This document shows positions 32,594 to 44,365 of a DNA stretch of 64,000 nucleotides, piece by piece; the stretch's first letter is position 1, and each line of letters starts with the position of its first letter. This DNA is from Euclidia mi. Its lineage: Eukaryota > Arthropoda > Insecta > Lepidoptera > Erebidae. Below the pieces are notes generated by a model, which was not told where the DNA came from, searched no databases, and saw only the letters and a list, made by a program, of their open reading frames with translations. A program made the position numbers and the translations under genes. The DNA lies in NCBI GenBank assembly GCA_944739405.2, contig OX123190.2, positions 85,069,086 to 85,133,085 of the forward strand, in the 5' to 3' direction.

Positions 32594-33838
32594 ATGGCTC
32601 CTAACTGTGCTGGATGTAACCAAACAATACGAAATGGAGAATATTTAACATGTACAATATGCATAAATACATATGATTTAGAATGTGCGAATATATCTAA
32701 GGAGTATTTCAATAATGCAATGACAAAAGAACAGAAACAAACCTGGAACTGTCAAGCTTGCCGCTGCAAAATGCCTAAAGGAGATAATACTAATACACCA
32801 ATACGTCCTCAAAGCTACGAATATATCCAAACAAAACCTACCCCACCAGATAACAATATTACTTTCAGAAAGAGAACAATTAACTCTAAAAACGATACCA
32901 TCTGTTCAGAGGATCTTAGTTTACTTCTTGGTGACACAATTCATACAGAAAACAGACAAACTAGTACACAAATAGAAACACGAACAGAACTTACGCTCAA
33001 TAATTTAAATGAATTAATAATACAACGCTTAAAAGATAATAACAAATTAATCATAACAGAATTAAAAAACACATTGCAGATTGAAATAAAAAAAGCTATA
33101 ACCCAACTTAAAGAAGATATAGAACTGAAAACGGACCTACTATCAAAAGAAAACCGAGAAAGAAAAGGAGATATAGGGCAAATAAATTTAGAAATAGAGA
33201 AATTAAAAATACAGAACGAAAAACTACAAATGGAAATTAAGGAGATATCTACTAAAATAATGTACTCCAAAGAAAACTGCTCCAAGAACAACCCACACAA
33301 ATTAGTTATATATGGGTTAGCCGAATACCAACAAGAAGACGAATACGACCTACACAATAGACTAATAGACTTATTCTATGAGACTTTCAATGTAGACCTA
33401 ACGGGCTATATAGAGGACATGTATAGAATAGGAAGACGCACTAACAAACACCGACCTCTGGTAATCGAACTGCTAAGCAAAAAAATGACTAAGTACATCA
33501 TAAACAACGCCGACTATCTACAAGGAACAAGATTATCTGTATCTGCATTCTTAGATGATAACTCACGAAAAGAAAGATATGTTTTAAGACAAGAATTGAT
33601 TAAAGCTCGAAAGAAAGGCCAGCATGCAGTAATCCGGAACAATCAACTGTTTATTGAGGGCAAAAAAATCAATATGAAAGATGAAATTGACAACCAACAA
33701 ACACCCGATTTCCATGCAACGCAAGAAAGCACAATACCCCAGAAAAACACCTCTATAAGCCTTATCAATACAAGTAACATAAGCTCAAATCACAACAATC
33801 ATAACCATTCCTTTCGAAGAATCGTACCCTCCATTTAA
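32594..33838 (+). CDS. CR1-type LINE ORF1 protein (PHD finger, coiled coil, FP25/L1-ORF1-like C-terminus)
   Basis: 414 codons. Residues 5-58 hold spaced Cys residues (CAGC, CTIC, CANIS, CQACRC) in a PHD-type zinc-finger pattern, as known for CR1 ORF1 proteins. Residues about 135-230 are a charged heptad-rich coiled coil (LKNTLQIEIKKAITQLKEDI and onward), likely for trimerisation. Residues 235-360 (LVIYGLAEYQ, YRIGRRTNKHRPLVIEL, DDNSRKERYVLRQEL) resemble the RNA-binding C-terminal region shared by L1 ORF1p and baculovirus FP25-like proteins. The ATG at 32594 gives the first complete finger. It is expected to bind element RNA and act as a chaperone in the ribonucleoprotein; this is family knowledge. 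Confidence 0.85.
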   Translation: MAPNCAGCNQTIRNGEYLTCTICINTYDLECANISKEYFNNAMTKEQKQTWNCQACRCKMPKGDNTNTPIRPQSYEYIQTKPTPPDNNITFRKRTINSKNDTICSEDLSLLLGDTIHTENRQTSTQIETRTELTLNNLNELIIQRLKDNNKLIITELKNTLQIEIKKAITQLKEDIELKTDLLSKENRERKGDIGQINLEIEKLKIQNEKLQMEIKEISTKIMYSKENCSKNNPHKLVIYGLAEYQQEDEYDLHNRLIDLFYETFNVDLTGYIEDMYRIGRRTNKHRPLVIELLSKKMTKYIINNADYLQGTRLSVSAFLDDNSRKERYVLRQELIKARKKGQHAVIRNNQLFIEGKKINMKDEIDNQQTPDFHATQESTIPQKNTSISLINTSNISSNHNNHNHSFRRIVPSI

Positions 33839-36704
33839 AATCCTCTTTCAGAATATACAAAGCTTATTTAACAAACTGGATACAATAGAAGCATTTATTG
33901 AAGAAAGACCTATATATCAAGCGATATGCATCTCCGAATCCTGGCTATCACCACAAAAATTAGAAAATGTGAACATTTCTGGGTATACAATCGCATCATC
34001 ATACTCAAGAACCAATCGAACAGGCGGCGGCGTTTGTATCTTGCTACGAGAAGAAATAGAACACAAAGAAATAAAGGAAATTACAGATCTGTCAATTGAA
34101 TATATTATAGAAGTATGTGCATGTATTTTACCGAAACAAAATATTTTATTAGTTACAATTTACTGGAATAGAAGAGAGGAAGATACATTCTTTGTCCAAC
34201 TTCAACTGATATTAAGATTGATAAATAATAAATATTCTAAGTTTAATGTAATTATAGGAGGTGACTTTAACATTAATATCTTGCAAAACAACTTAAAAAG
34301 TAACCAATTCATAGACTTCATGTTAGAATATAAATTCACCCAACACATAAAATCTCCCACACGAATCTCATCCACATCATCAACATGTATAGATTTAATA
34401 TTCACAAACTTCAATGAAACAAAAGCTATCACGACGGTAGAAGAATTAGGACTTTCTGATCACTTCGGTACGGTAATACATCTACCAATCCCTCAAAAAA
34501 CAAAACAAACTACTTGGTACATGAAGAAAAGAATATATAATCAAAAGAACATGGCAAACTTTAGATCGGAATTAAATAATCATGATTGGAATAAAATTTT
34601 ATCATCAAACAACAATATAAACCAAAACTATTCACTATTTCATAACATACTAATAAACGCATTAGACAAGTCCATACCTACTCGAAAAATAAAATTAAGA
34701 CCTCGCGATAAAAAACATTGGCTTACAGTAGGAATTAATCAATCTTGCATAAATAAAAGACTATTGAAAATATTTAGTCAGAAAGCAAACAACCCAACCA
34801 TTTCAAAATATTATAAACATTACGAAAAAACACTAAAAAAAGCCGTAGCCACCGCAAAAAAACTGTACTACAAGAATAAAATACTAACGTCTGAAAATAA
34901 AGTAAAAACAATGTGGACTATCATAAAAGAGCGAACTAATAAATTCCTAACAAAAGAAAAACAAAATATAAAATTACAAATAAATAATGAACTTTATACC
35001 GAACCTGGGCGCATAGCTAATCTTTTCAATAATTTTTTTACATCCGTGGGAATAAATACTCTCCATTCTGACAGTACAAAATTAAATGACAGCCTTATAT
35101 CACATACCACTGAGAATACTATGTTTCTGAGCCCAGTAGAACCGTACGAAGTCTACTCAATACTAAAAAATCTTAAAAATAAGAAAAGTCACGGAATAGA
35201 CGAAATTCCTCCCACCCTAGTCAGATTCTGCGCCGATCAACTCACGTTACCTTTCTATAACTTAATAAACCAATCGTTTGAAGAAGGAGTAGTGCCAGAC
35301 CAACTCAAAAAGGCATTAATTAAACCGATCCATAAAAAACACTCAAAATTAGACCCCAATAATTATCGCCCCATCGCTCTCCTACCCACATCTTCTAAGA
35401 TCTTCGAGAAAGCGATGTATAATCGTATATACTCCTTCTGTGAGAAATATAACATATTTAACGACTGTCAGAACGGTTTTCGGAGAAACAGGTCGACCTC
35501 CCTAGCTGTATTTAAATATATACAAGAGGCGCTTAACATCATAAACAAAAAACAATATGCATTAGGAATCTTACTAGATATGACAAAGGCCTACGATAAA
35601 GTTCAATTTCCAATACTACTTAATAAAATGTACAAAATAGGCATAAGAGGAAAACCTTATGACTGGCTTACATCATACCTAACAAATAGGCAACAACTTG
35701 TAGAAATTGAATACTACGATCAAAAATCTAACAAAATAGTAAACATTCACTCCAACACAATAGACATCAAAACATCAATACCTCAAGGCAGTGTTTTGGG
35801 ATGCCTATTATTCCTCATTTATATAAATGACTTGCCTAACACCATCCAGGGTCCATGTGTTTTGTTTGCAGACGACATATCATTACTCACCCCATGTAAA
35901 TCAGAATTAAACCTCAATGAAAAGTTAAACTCCATACTTACCAGAACTATAGATTGGATGAATAACCATAATCTCCAAATAAACTTCAATAAAACCAAAT
36001 TAATATGTTTCCACCCCCATCAAAAAACACCTCTTAATATAAATTATTCTATTGAAGGGTCAACTATAGAAGATGTCAAAGAATTTACACTGCTAGGTAT
36101 CACTATTGACTCCCAAATAAATTGGAAACAACATATAAATAAATTAAGAAACAAGCTAGCAAAATTTACATATGCGCTCCGTGAAATAAAAAAGACCACT
36201 GATTTAACCACCGCACTCACCACCTATTACGCCTACGCCTACTCTTGGTTATCTTATGGAGTAATCCTGTGGGGAAATAGTACCGACGCAGCCACCATAT
36301 TCATCCTACAAAAGAAATTACTACGAATATTAGTTAACATAGAAACAACAGACTCATGTAAACCATATTTTCATAATCTCAAAATTCTAACCTTACCTTG
36401 CATCTATATTTTAGAAATAAGTAAATTTGTTCGAAAGTACCCTGACTTCTTCACAAAAAGAGAAGATATACAATCTAGAATAACTCTAAGACACAAAGAT
36501 AGATTGGTATTACCATATTCACACCTCACTATGCACTCCACAAGCCCGTATGTAATGTCAATAAAAATTTACAATAAGCTGCCAGAAAATATAAAAAAGG
36601 AAACTAATTACAATTCATTTATAAATAAATTAAAACTATTTCTGCATAGTAAAACTTATTATAATGTCAAAGATTTTATGAATGACACCACAATAAAAAT
36701 CTAA
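33783..36704 (+). CDS. CR1-type LINE ORF2 (AP endonuclease and reverse transcriptase)
   Basis: The open frame begins after a TAA at 33780-33782, overlapping ORF1 by 56 nt in the +1 register. The endonuclease domain has LFQNIQSLFNKL, ISESWLSP (catalytic Glu), GGDFNINIL, STCIDLIFTN and the GLSDHF block. RT has KPIHKKHSKLDPNNYRPIAL, DCQNGFRRNRST, GILLDMTKAYD (motif A), IPQGSVLGCLLF (B) and VLFADDISLL (C) near 35870, all intact. It nicks target DNA and copies the RNA at the nick (target-primed reverse transcription). The first in-frame ATG is not until 34320, inside the endonuclease, so reinitiation at a non-AUG codon or a frameshift from ORF1 is implied. No internal stop occurs. Confidence 0.9.
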   Translation, partial: AQITTIITIPFEESYPPFKILFQNIQSLFNKLDTIEAFIEERPIYQAICISESWLSPQKLENVNISGYTIASSYSRTNRTGGGVCILLREEIEHKEIKEITDLSIEYIIEVCACILPKQNILLVTIYWNRREEDTFFVQLQLILRLINNKYSKFNVIIGGDFNINILQNNLKSNQFIDFMLEYKFTQHIKSPTRISSTSSTCIDLIFTNFNETKAITTVEELGLSDHFGTVIHLPIPQKTKQTTWYMKKRIYNQKNMANFRSELNNHDWNKILSSNNNINQNYSLFHNILINALDKSIPTRKIKLRPRDKKHWLTVGINQSCINKRLLKIFSQKANNPTISKYYKHYEKTLKKAVATAKKLYYKNKILTSENKVKTMWTIIKERTNKFLTKEKQNIKLQINNELYTEPGRIANLFNNFFTSVGINTLHSDSTKLNDSLISHTTENTMFLSPVEPYEVYSILKNLKNKKSHGIDEIPPTLVRFCADQLTLPFYNLINQSFEEGVVPDQLKKALIKPIHKKHSKLDPNNYRPIALLPTSSKIFEKAMYNRIYSFCEKYNIFNDCQNGFRRNRSTSLAVFKYIQEALNIINKKQYALGILLDMTKAYDKVQFPILLNKMYKIGIRGKPYDWLTSYLTNRQQLVEIEYYDQKSNKIVNIHSNTIDIKTSIPQGSVLGCLLFLIYINDLPNTIQGPCVLFADDISLLTPCKSELNLNEKLNSILTRTIDWMNNHNLQINFNKTKLICFHPHQKTPLNINYSIEGSTIEDVKEFTLLGITIDSQINWKQHINKLRNKLAKFTYALREIKKTTDLTTALTTYYAYAYSWLSYGVILWGNSTDAATIFILQKKLLRILVNIETTDSCKPYFHNLKILTLPCIYILEISKFVRKYPDFFTKREDIQSRITLRHKDRLVLPYSHLTMHSTSPYVMSIKIYNKLPENIKKETNYNSFINKLKLFLHSKTYYNVKDFMNDTTIKI

Positions 36705-37149
36705 TAATCTAATCCATTGCTTAATATTTTAAATAATAAATTATCGCTTACACTTACAAATTTGACATAACGATTCAGTATAATATTAAAATGCACAAAC
36801 AAAACAATTTTATTATATTAAAAATAAACAATTAAATATATAAAAATAAATAGTTACTTACTCTACCAATTATAATTTCTATAGTAATATAGAGTGTACT
36901 TTGACTTAATTATATCTAAATATATTTAAATACATAGAATATATTCCTCTCTACTATTCTAAGACCCATTTATTAATTTTAGAAAACAATCTATTGAATG
37001 TTATTTATGAACAAATGATTCTATTATAAACTATGCTGTGCCCAACAGGGTCCATAATTGTATCTAGCTTAAGAATTTATGTACCTTCCACCTGTAAACA
37101 CATTATGGAAAAGCAATAAAGTATTGAAGTATTGAAGTATTGAAGAATG

Positions 37150-37300
37150 CCCAAAATTGTGCAAGTATTTTTGATACCAGGTTTTCGACCCTGTTTTGGG
37201 TTAAGGGTCAAAAGAGAACCTAACATAACCTATTTAGTTACTTGAATTATATACAGTCGCACCTAACCAACTAGGCACTAGGCACATTGTGGTCCTAAAC
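37150..37300. repeat. short inverted match to 27.4 kb
   Basis: AGAGAACCTAACATAACCTA and CAGTCGCACCTAACCAA are the inverse of a stretch at 27424-27505. It is a fragment of an unclassified repeat. Confidence 0.5.
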
Positions 37301-40300
37301 CTAGTCCCAAATTGAATAGCATTTGTTGCTGCAATGTTAGAATGAATTTATCTTACAAAGTCTACGCGATTTCAGTTAATTTCTGTACTAGAATAGACTA
37401 GGGTTTCGTCAAGTTTGTCAAACAAAAGCTAAGCCAGTTCAGTTTGCACTTTCACTCTATTGGTATAGGCTTTGTAAATACGACCGCTTATGTTGCCCCC
37501 ACCCCCCTTAAGCTGCCTGTGCCCCTACTGTTAATAATGATGTAAAACTACTGCCCGGGGCCAATGAAAAGACTCGAAACTCATGCCTGCAGTATGAGAA
37601 TACTCACTTGTCACTCTAATGATTTTAACTAAAAGAAATTACTGTAATTGTTTGGGTTTACGCAAATGATAGAAGTTGAGATTAAACCATAGTTTACGAA
37701 GTTTATCGCGATAAGTATATTGGTTTGACTAACTTACATTTAAACAGAATAATCTAGAAAATATATTTTTTTTTACTTGCCGACGCTTCGATTTCTTTAC
37801 AGAAGTCGTGGTTACGGTAGAAGGGAAATTAATGCCCTACTTGAGTTTGTAAGGGGTCTGGTATGACAGGTTGAAGGTTGTAAGTGGTCCATAAGAACAA
37901 AAAGAATAAGAATCTTTTTTAATACTAAATGTTTATTTTAGACAATAACAACTTATAAATTGCAGAATATTTAGGTGTATAATGCTGACGGCGTTCCTTA
38001 AATGAGCCCTCAACTTCGTTGTTGTTACGCATTTTAAAGATGATGTATTACCTCCAATTTTTATTAGTTACAAAGCCGAGCTCTAAATAAACCACGGTTA
38101 AAGTAAGAGCCAGTTACTCAGATGACATTTATAAAATACCTTGAAAACTTGAGACGAATAGGATTAAAGTTTAGAATCAACTTGATGTTTTGGATAAATT
38201 AAGTAAGTTTTTACTTTTGATGTCAACATTTAAGAAGTGTTTTTAATTTACTGCTAACTGTTGCTTTTTTTTCTTCTCGTACCGTTGGCAACACTTGTGG
38301 TACGGTTTTTGCTCAGTACGCGGCCTTGCTCGATATATGTCGTCAAGTGTGCACTATTGCTGCCCGGTGTTGCTGCGTTATTCGTTCGTGGCATTAGTTT
38401 ATATCTACTTTTGGATCCACGATTTTATGTTGGGGGAAACTTTAATAAATTTTGATATTTTGGGGAATTTTCCTTTACCTAAATGAATAAAGTAACCCAT
38501 CTCTGGCATGATATGAAATACTTTTAAAGAGAAGCAGTGATGGGACTTAGGCTTATAAACCCCTCATAGCACCTATAACCTAGTATAGGTCGGTGTGAAT
38601 CGACCGCCGCAGCACTGTATCGTGTGTCTATAGATAGCAATAAAAAAGTACCGAGGGTGTTACTGCCTAATACATAAAATTTCACTTTCATGGTCACATT
38701 AATTGTCTTTGAGATACATATGTACCTACTAAGTTTTCACATAAGTTGCAAAATTTCTATTGAGTTCTTTATTTATTTCTTTAATTATACATACAATACT
38801 AAAATTAATGTTTCACAGATCTAGCCCACATAACTAGAAATTACAACTATTATATCCAACCATACAAAATCTTAAAACACAACTCTCGGGACATAAAACA
38901 AAGCATCTGCGCGCGGAATATTAAACTCCCGTATATTAGATCTCCCGCCTGAGTGCCCAGTTTTAGAAAATAAACTAGAAACTATACTGTAAGTGGTGAA
39001 GTTATTTATAACAGTTTTCGAAGCCATTTATTTGGTACATCGTAGATTTTGCGCCGGCAGAATGCGAACAAACTGACATAAATCTCTTGTACCAATAATG
39101 GACAGGACCGTTGGTGTTTCTAGTTTAAGAGAGTATGAAATACGACCTTGTTACTAAGGATCACTTATATTTTTATCTATATTTTCTTCTGAGTGATCAA
39201 ACTTGGGTTTCGATTGGTATTCATTATGATTTTGTTCTTTAACTATTATTGCAGTGTAAATACCGTCCTATATAATTTATGAATTAAATATTTTAGTCTG
39301 TTTGAGAAGATAAGTTTGTCCTCTTCTTTTTAGGTAATTTAGATAAAATTGCTAGACCTTAGTTAAAATGCCTTATTATATTTATAGTTGCGTACCATCG
39401 CTTACCATCAACCGGAGTGTAGTTCATGGTTAGTACCAAACAAAAAAATAATTATATATTGCTTTGTACGGGGTTAATCAACATACAAATCCGTGTGAAT
39501 AGCTAGTACTAATAGATTAGACCGCAGTGACATTCGCTTCGCATGTTAATATATAAAAATACTTTACGAAAAGTCAAAACATTTGAAAAAGAACTCAATG
39601 TCCTGGAATAAATATAGATAAACCATTTGTATCATCCTTTTTTTTCTTCTTAAAAAGCTTTGGTATTTTTCAGTTTAATAATACCAAAGCTGTAATTTTA
39701 CTACTAGTTTTACTGTTTGAAAAATAAATCGTTGTTTATTTTTTGATACATTAACATTTTATCTTCACTATACTTTTAGCGTTTCAGTAATTCCATTGAA
39801 TATTCATTCTCCGTTTTCACATTAAAAGTGTCCTATGTTCTGAATATTATTTCACCCCACGTGCGAATACCAATTTATGCATTGTTACTTTTTATACGCA
39901 TAACGATAGCTATTTAATCGAGTCGTATTTTGTGTTTGAGTTATGGAATTGAGTGACTTAAGTTTGATCATGATCTCACTGATATAAATATGAGTCGACA
40001 TAATGAAAAACTCCTGTCGGTGTCCTTCGATTCCATCGCGACGTGAAAATCTCAGATTTCACTTTTCGGGAATGGGTGTAAAGATTGCCGGATCTTGGCG
40101 GTACATAATAGGTATAAAGGAGAAGGAAGCAAATGTTTCATGCGTTTTGGCTTTATACCTATTGATCAAGCAACGGTGACGTTACGTTGACTTGTAAGTC
40201 TGATATTTATATGACTACAGTATAGGTTTTGAACTTAAAATCAAAATTGGTGTCATAGTCACTCACAGATTTAAATCTAAAGCCTATGTACGCATATAAA

Positions 40301-41035
40301 TAAACAAACCTTACCCACCATTAATAGCACAACTACCTCTACGAGAGCTGTGACTACCTAATATTAAGCATTGTGTTTCTACTGTTAAATATACTTAAGC
40401 GTCATGCGCTGAGATTAGTAAAATAGCGTAACGGCGGCATTACCTATCTATATTGTGGAGATATTAAGACGCTAGATAAGCTAGAAACGGTTTAGTTCTA
40501 CAACATAATATGTTCATTGTTCAATACATCGTTTGAATAGATATTGAGTAGAAGTATTATTTGGATTTCTGATATTACAAGCTGGGTTCCGTTGTTACAG
40601 TCGCCGATTTTCAGTTTCTTACGTTAGTCGTGGTCGTAGTATGGGTTATGACAAAAAATAATTTACGATTGCAATTCCTTGTTATTGACATTGGTGTAAA
40701 AAATATCTCAAGTTAAAAATAATGAAAGTGATTTCAAATTGTAGTTTCGAAATAACATAAATTGACCATTTATATTTGAAGCTCTCAGTCCATAACGAGA
40801 ACAGGTTCTGATGAAATGAAATTCCCTTTGTTTGGTACTGTAAAAAAAGCAATCCTAAAATCATAACAGAAACATCCAAAAAACTAATAGAACAATATAT
40901 TCTTTTGAAATACAGTATCCCTATTTGAAGGTTACTATATGTTGTTGGGACTTGGAATACAAATTGGGGGTAGTTTATATTTCCAGCTGATGGTTGTGAA
41001 CTAATAATAATATTCCACTAATAATAATAATATAT
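37301..41035. other. no recognisable gene
   Basis: 3.7 kb of AT-rich sequence. Frames at 38261-38455, 38295-38486 and 40682-40879 show no motif. A 12-bp-stem hairpin (AGCTTTGGTATT ... AATACCAAAGCT) sits near 39656-39692. This is the longest stretch without an identified mobile element, so a host intron or intergenic DNA is possible. Confidence 0.5.
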
Positions 41036-41300
41036 TCCACTACATTCACACAACACCATCTAGTCCCAAACTAAGCAGAAGCTTGTACTATGGGTACTAG
41101 ATAATGGATAAACATACATATATACTTTTTTTTTTTGTAAATACATACATATTATACATAGAAACACCCAGACCAAGACAAACATCCATGTTCATGCACA
41201 CAAATGTTTGACTTGAGCGGGAATCGAACCCGCGACCTTCGGCGTAGCAGTCGCTTACACTCCCGCGGTGCCAACCGGTCGTCCAAACTGTCGTCGAACT
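41036..41300 (-). repeat. second-family tRNA-derived SINE
   Basis: On the minus strand: a tRNA-like head with GGTTGGCACCGCGGGAGTG (A-box region) and TCGCGGGTTCGATTCCCGC (B box), a body with CATGGATGTTTGTCTTGGTC, and a 3' part with ACCCATAGTACAAGCTTCTG and GGGACTAGATGGTGTTGTGT. It differs in body sequence from the SINEs at 9.4, 19.5 and 41.6 kb. Confidence 0.65.
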
Positions 41301-41550
41301 CTTGCGAAGGGTCAAATACCTCGCGCTTATTTTGAAAATAACAGAAATTATTCTATTTGGAAGATACTTGCGATTTATTAGTTTTTGAGAGTTATAAAAT
41401 ATATAAAATCATAAAAACTATTAAAACAAAATTATTAAAAGTAATGTAAAATTTACGACTGAACGGATTAATTTAATGATATTATCATGATCACAAGTAT
41501 AAAATTACTTGTCCAGACTGGCCTATCATTGCAAAGTCTACTGCAGCTAA

Positions 41551-41800
41551 AAAGGTGGTCCAGTGGATAGCGTATGCGACTGCTGATCGGAGGTCCCGGG
41601 CTCGATTCCCGGGTCGGGTAAAAGTGTTACTGGGTTTTTCCAAATTCTCAGTAGCAGCACGGAGTCTGTTGAAGTGCCCGGTAACGGCAAATGGCTCGCC
41701 CTCTATTACGTGGGACCTAACAATTCATCGCAAAATGTGGGTGTAATATTACACCTCTGCCTGCCTGAAGGGGTTCAGGGATACAGGCGTGAGTCTATAA
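41551..41800 (+). repeat. complete tRNA-derived SINE
   Basis: The head has GGTGGTCCAGTGGATAGCG (A-box region) and GAGGTCCCGGGCTCGATTCC (B box). The body has CTCAGTAGCAGCACGGAGTC, TTACGTGGGACC and GGGTGTAATATTACACCTCT, and it ends GGCGTGAGTCTATAAAA. The frame at 41555-41746 is not a gene. Confidence 0.75.
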
Positions 41801-43550
41801 AAATATAAAAATAATAGGTATATGAAATTTTGGTTTCAGGTAGACAACCACTCAGAAGATGTATGTAGCTTCGCTCTCTACTAGGTCAGTTCTAAAATAT
41901 AGTTGGTGTATAGAATAAGTATGCTTACAACACATTTGGAATTTTGAATACTAGTTTGCACTGTCATTTGTTTGAAATCCGTAGTCGGTTAAGACCATTG
42001 TGAATGATGACAAAAAGGGTTTATGCATACCCTTTATGCATCTTATTTAAATTTTAAAAGATGGATTCTGTTTTTCTCACCAATCAAATTACAGGGCTGA
42101 AGTAAAAAACATGACATGTTATAAAATACATTACGCCTTCAGTTTTCAGAGCGCGTTTTCGTAGCAAATCTTGTGAATAATAGTGATCAAACTGAAATTA
42201 TGACTGTATACATGGGTAATAAATCATTTTTCTCAAAGGAAATGGGCTCAAAACTTTTCGTCGCGTCAGATGCAGCATCGACGATTTACACGAAGCGGTG
42301 AATCGGGCCAGAAGACCTACAACTTGGTAAAACCATGCCTGGGCAAGTATGTTCATAATCGCTTGAGTTGGATTTTAGTTGAATGTGCTCGCGGTTACAC
42401 CCGCGTTATTGAGGGCTACTGCTCCGTACCTGTGGTTCATAGCGTGATGTTAAATAGCCTTTAGCCTTCCTCGACAATGGGCTATCCAACACAAAATAAT
42501 TATCAAAATAGTTCCTGAGATTAGCGCCTTCAACCAAACAAACAAACTCTTCAGCTTTATTATTAGCATAGATTTACTGCAGTATAAATATTAAGAATCA
42601 GCTATGTGTAAGAAATATGTTTCCTTGTGTCCATAACCACAATAAATATCAAATTCTCTTACTTAATGGCCCATGTATTATCCACCGTCGCGGGTCCCGC
42701 GTTTGATTAATAGCCTGCATCTAACACTTGTGTCATTACTGCCGAAATGCTGAATCCTTCCAACTTTGGATCATTTAAATCTGAGACGTCAGCGGTCCTT
42801 AAGAAGTTATTTTCCCCACAAATATCTCGAAAGGATAACCGTAATGGGAGTAAGGGGCTCACTGGGATTTATACTGGGGCCTTTATTGATATTCAAGTGT
42901 ATATTATAAATAACTAGAAATTCACCCGCCCGTGAATATCGGCTGTCACGAAGAAAGGTATTTTCTGTGTTATTTCGATCTATAAGCTATAAAATTCAAC
43001 AACATTAATTTCTTGAAAGTCTGTTCGGTACTTTTAAGTTTTCCTAAATTATTAAGAAGCGTAGAAGAACGTGCTTTCGCATTTACAATATTTTATCAAT
43101 GTATAACATTTGCACGTCGTCGTATAAGACAAACATGTCGAACCAAAATAACAATGTACTGTATAACATATTGCATGCAACTGTATGTATACACATGTTT
43201 TTAGCAAAGAAATTCAATCTTATCTTATCTTATTCAAAATTCACTATAGTCTATACAATAAGGGTGGCAAACAAGTAACGGCTGATCGGATACGCGGCTA
43301 ACCATAGCCTTTAGAGATAGTAATCAGGTAATCCGCACTTGCCTTGCCATAGAGAAAGGTATTTGTAGGCAAAGTATCGCCTTTCTTCCCATCTAATCTC
43401 TATCTGATACTCATTTTATTTGCCCATTCTCTACAAAAAAAATAATTAAGTATGGGAATAGAAGATATGGGTATCTGTCTTAACTTGAAGATAAGTTTAA
43501 AATCGTCTTTCGGAATATAATCATATCATCATATTTTTTGCTCTGGCAAC
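41801..43550. other. no recognisable gene
   Basis: Small frames at 42270-42464 and 43013-43204 have no recognisable motif. A weak relative of known lepidopteran repeats may lie at 43263-43390 (GGGTGGCAAACAAGTAACGG), but I could not pair it within the window. Confidence 0.45.
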
Positions 43551-44365
43551 TGTAACCGCCAGACGTCAATAATTTTAGCTCCGTAATTAAAAAAGTTTTA
43601 ATAAAATTTTAATTGATTATTTAACATATAAGTTAGTATATATTGATAAAATAGTGACAAGAAGTTATTGTTAAAATTGTGTTTGTAAAAAGTATAATAA
43701 CTACACTGCCAAAGTTCGAGCGAACAGAACGGAGACTTGGTGTCAACGGACGGATTTGAATTTACATCTGCTACGACAACCCGGGGAGTATAATACTTAT
43801 TAAAACTTATCCAACACTCCACAACACCGAATTACTCGGCTCACCCCCGTGTGAGCTACGTCCAACACACATTTGGCTCAGTTCTGTCTCCTTTTGCTTG
43901 ACTATATGTGGAAGCAAAATCGAGGACTAAACAACAGCCCAGACAAACACAATCTACACAGATACACTTCACAATTACTACACTGTTTATTCTTGTCTGT
44001 ACTTCATATATTTGTGTACTTTTCTGTATTAGCTATAATTGGTTTAAACCTGTAACTTGTATACCTACTTACATTTTATTAATAAGTTGATTAAGTTCAT
44101 CAGCTGAGATATTTCAATAGAAACCTTGTAAAAGTATTAGCTAATTACTCTAAAGTATTCAAATTACCTAAATTGTTCTCTATTTCTTAGTTTCTACAAT
44201 TAATTAATTTAATATAATTTTTTATTCATATACCCCCCTTTTCTTTTGTAACTTTTCTTATTTATTCTGTCTATACCATAATACTTAAGCCCCATCACAT
44301 CTCTTCTCTTCTTTGACTTTGCTCAGCTGTTTTCTTATTTTTTAGGTAATTTGTAATCCTTGGCA

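Larger units (their letters stand above)
32084..37143 (+). mobile_element. CR1-type LINE, apparently full length and intact
   Basis: A 5' leader (about 0.5 kb) is followed by a PHD-finger ORF1, an endonuclease-RT ORF2 and a 0.4-kb 3' UTR ending in tandem GTATTGAA octamers at about 37118-37143. An octameric repeat in place of poly(A) is the known hallmark of CR1-clade elements. Both frames are open throughout. The exact 5' boundary is uncertain; I chose the GTGTGGCGCTAGTGTG stretch as a plausible start. No target duplication could be recognised. Confidence 0.85.

Noticed and set aside
32941..33357. A 138-codon minus-strand frame rich in Ser and Phe
   Set aside because: It is antisense to the coiled-coil part of the CR1 ORF1. 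Composition is explained by the Lys/Glu-rich coding strand.
38261..38486. Two overlapping hydrophobic frames that could be small membrane proteins
   Set aside because: They lie in different frames of the same DNA, have no family resemblance and no splice or promoter context.
41220..41290. A tRNA gene on the minus strand
   Set aside because: A- and B-box regions are present but the acceptor ends do not pair and a SINE body follows. The same holds for 61605-61690, 9898, 8478 and 41551.
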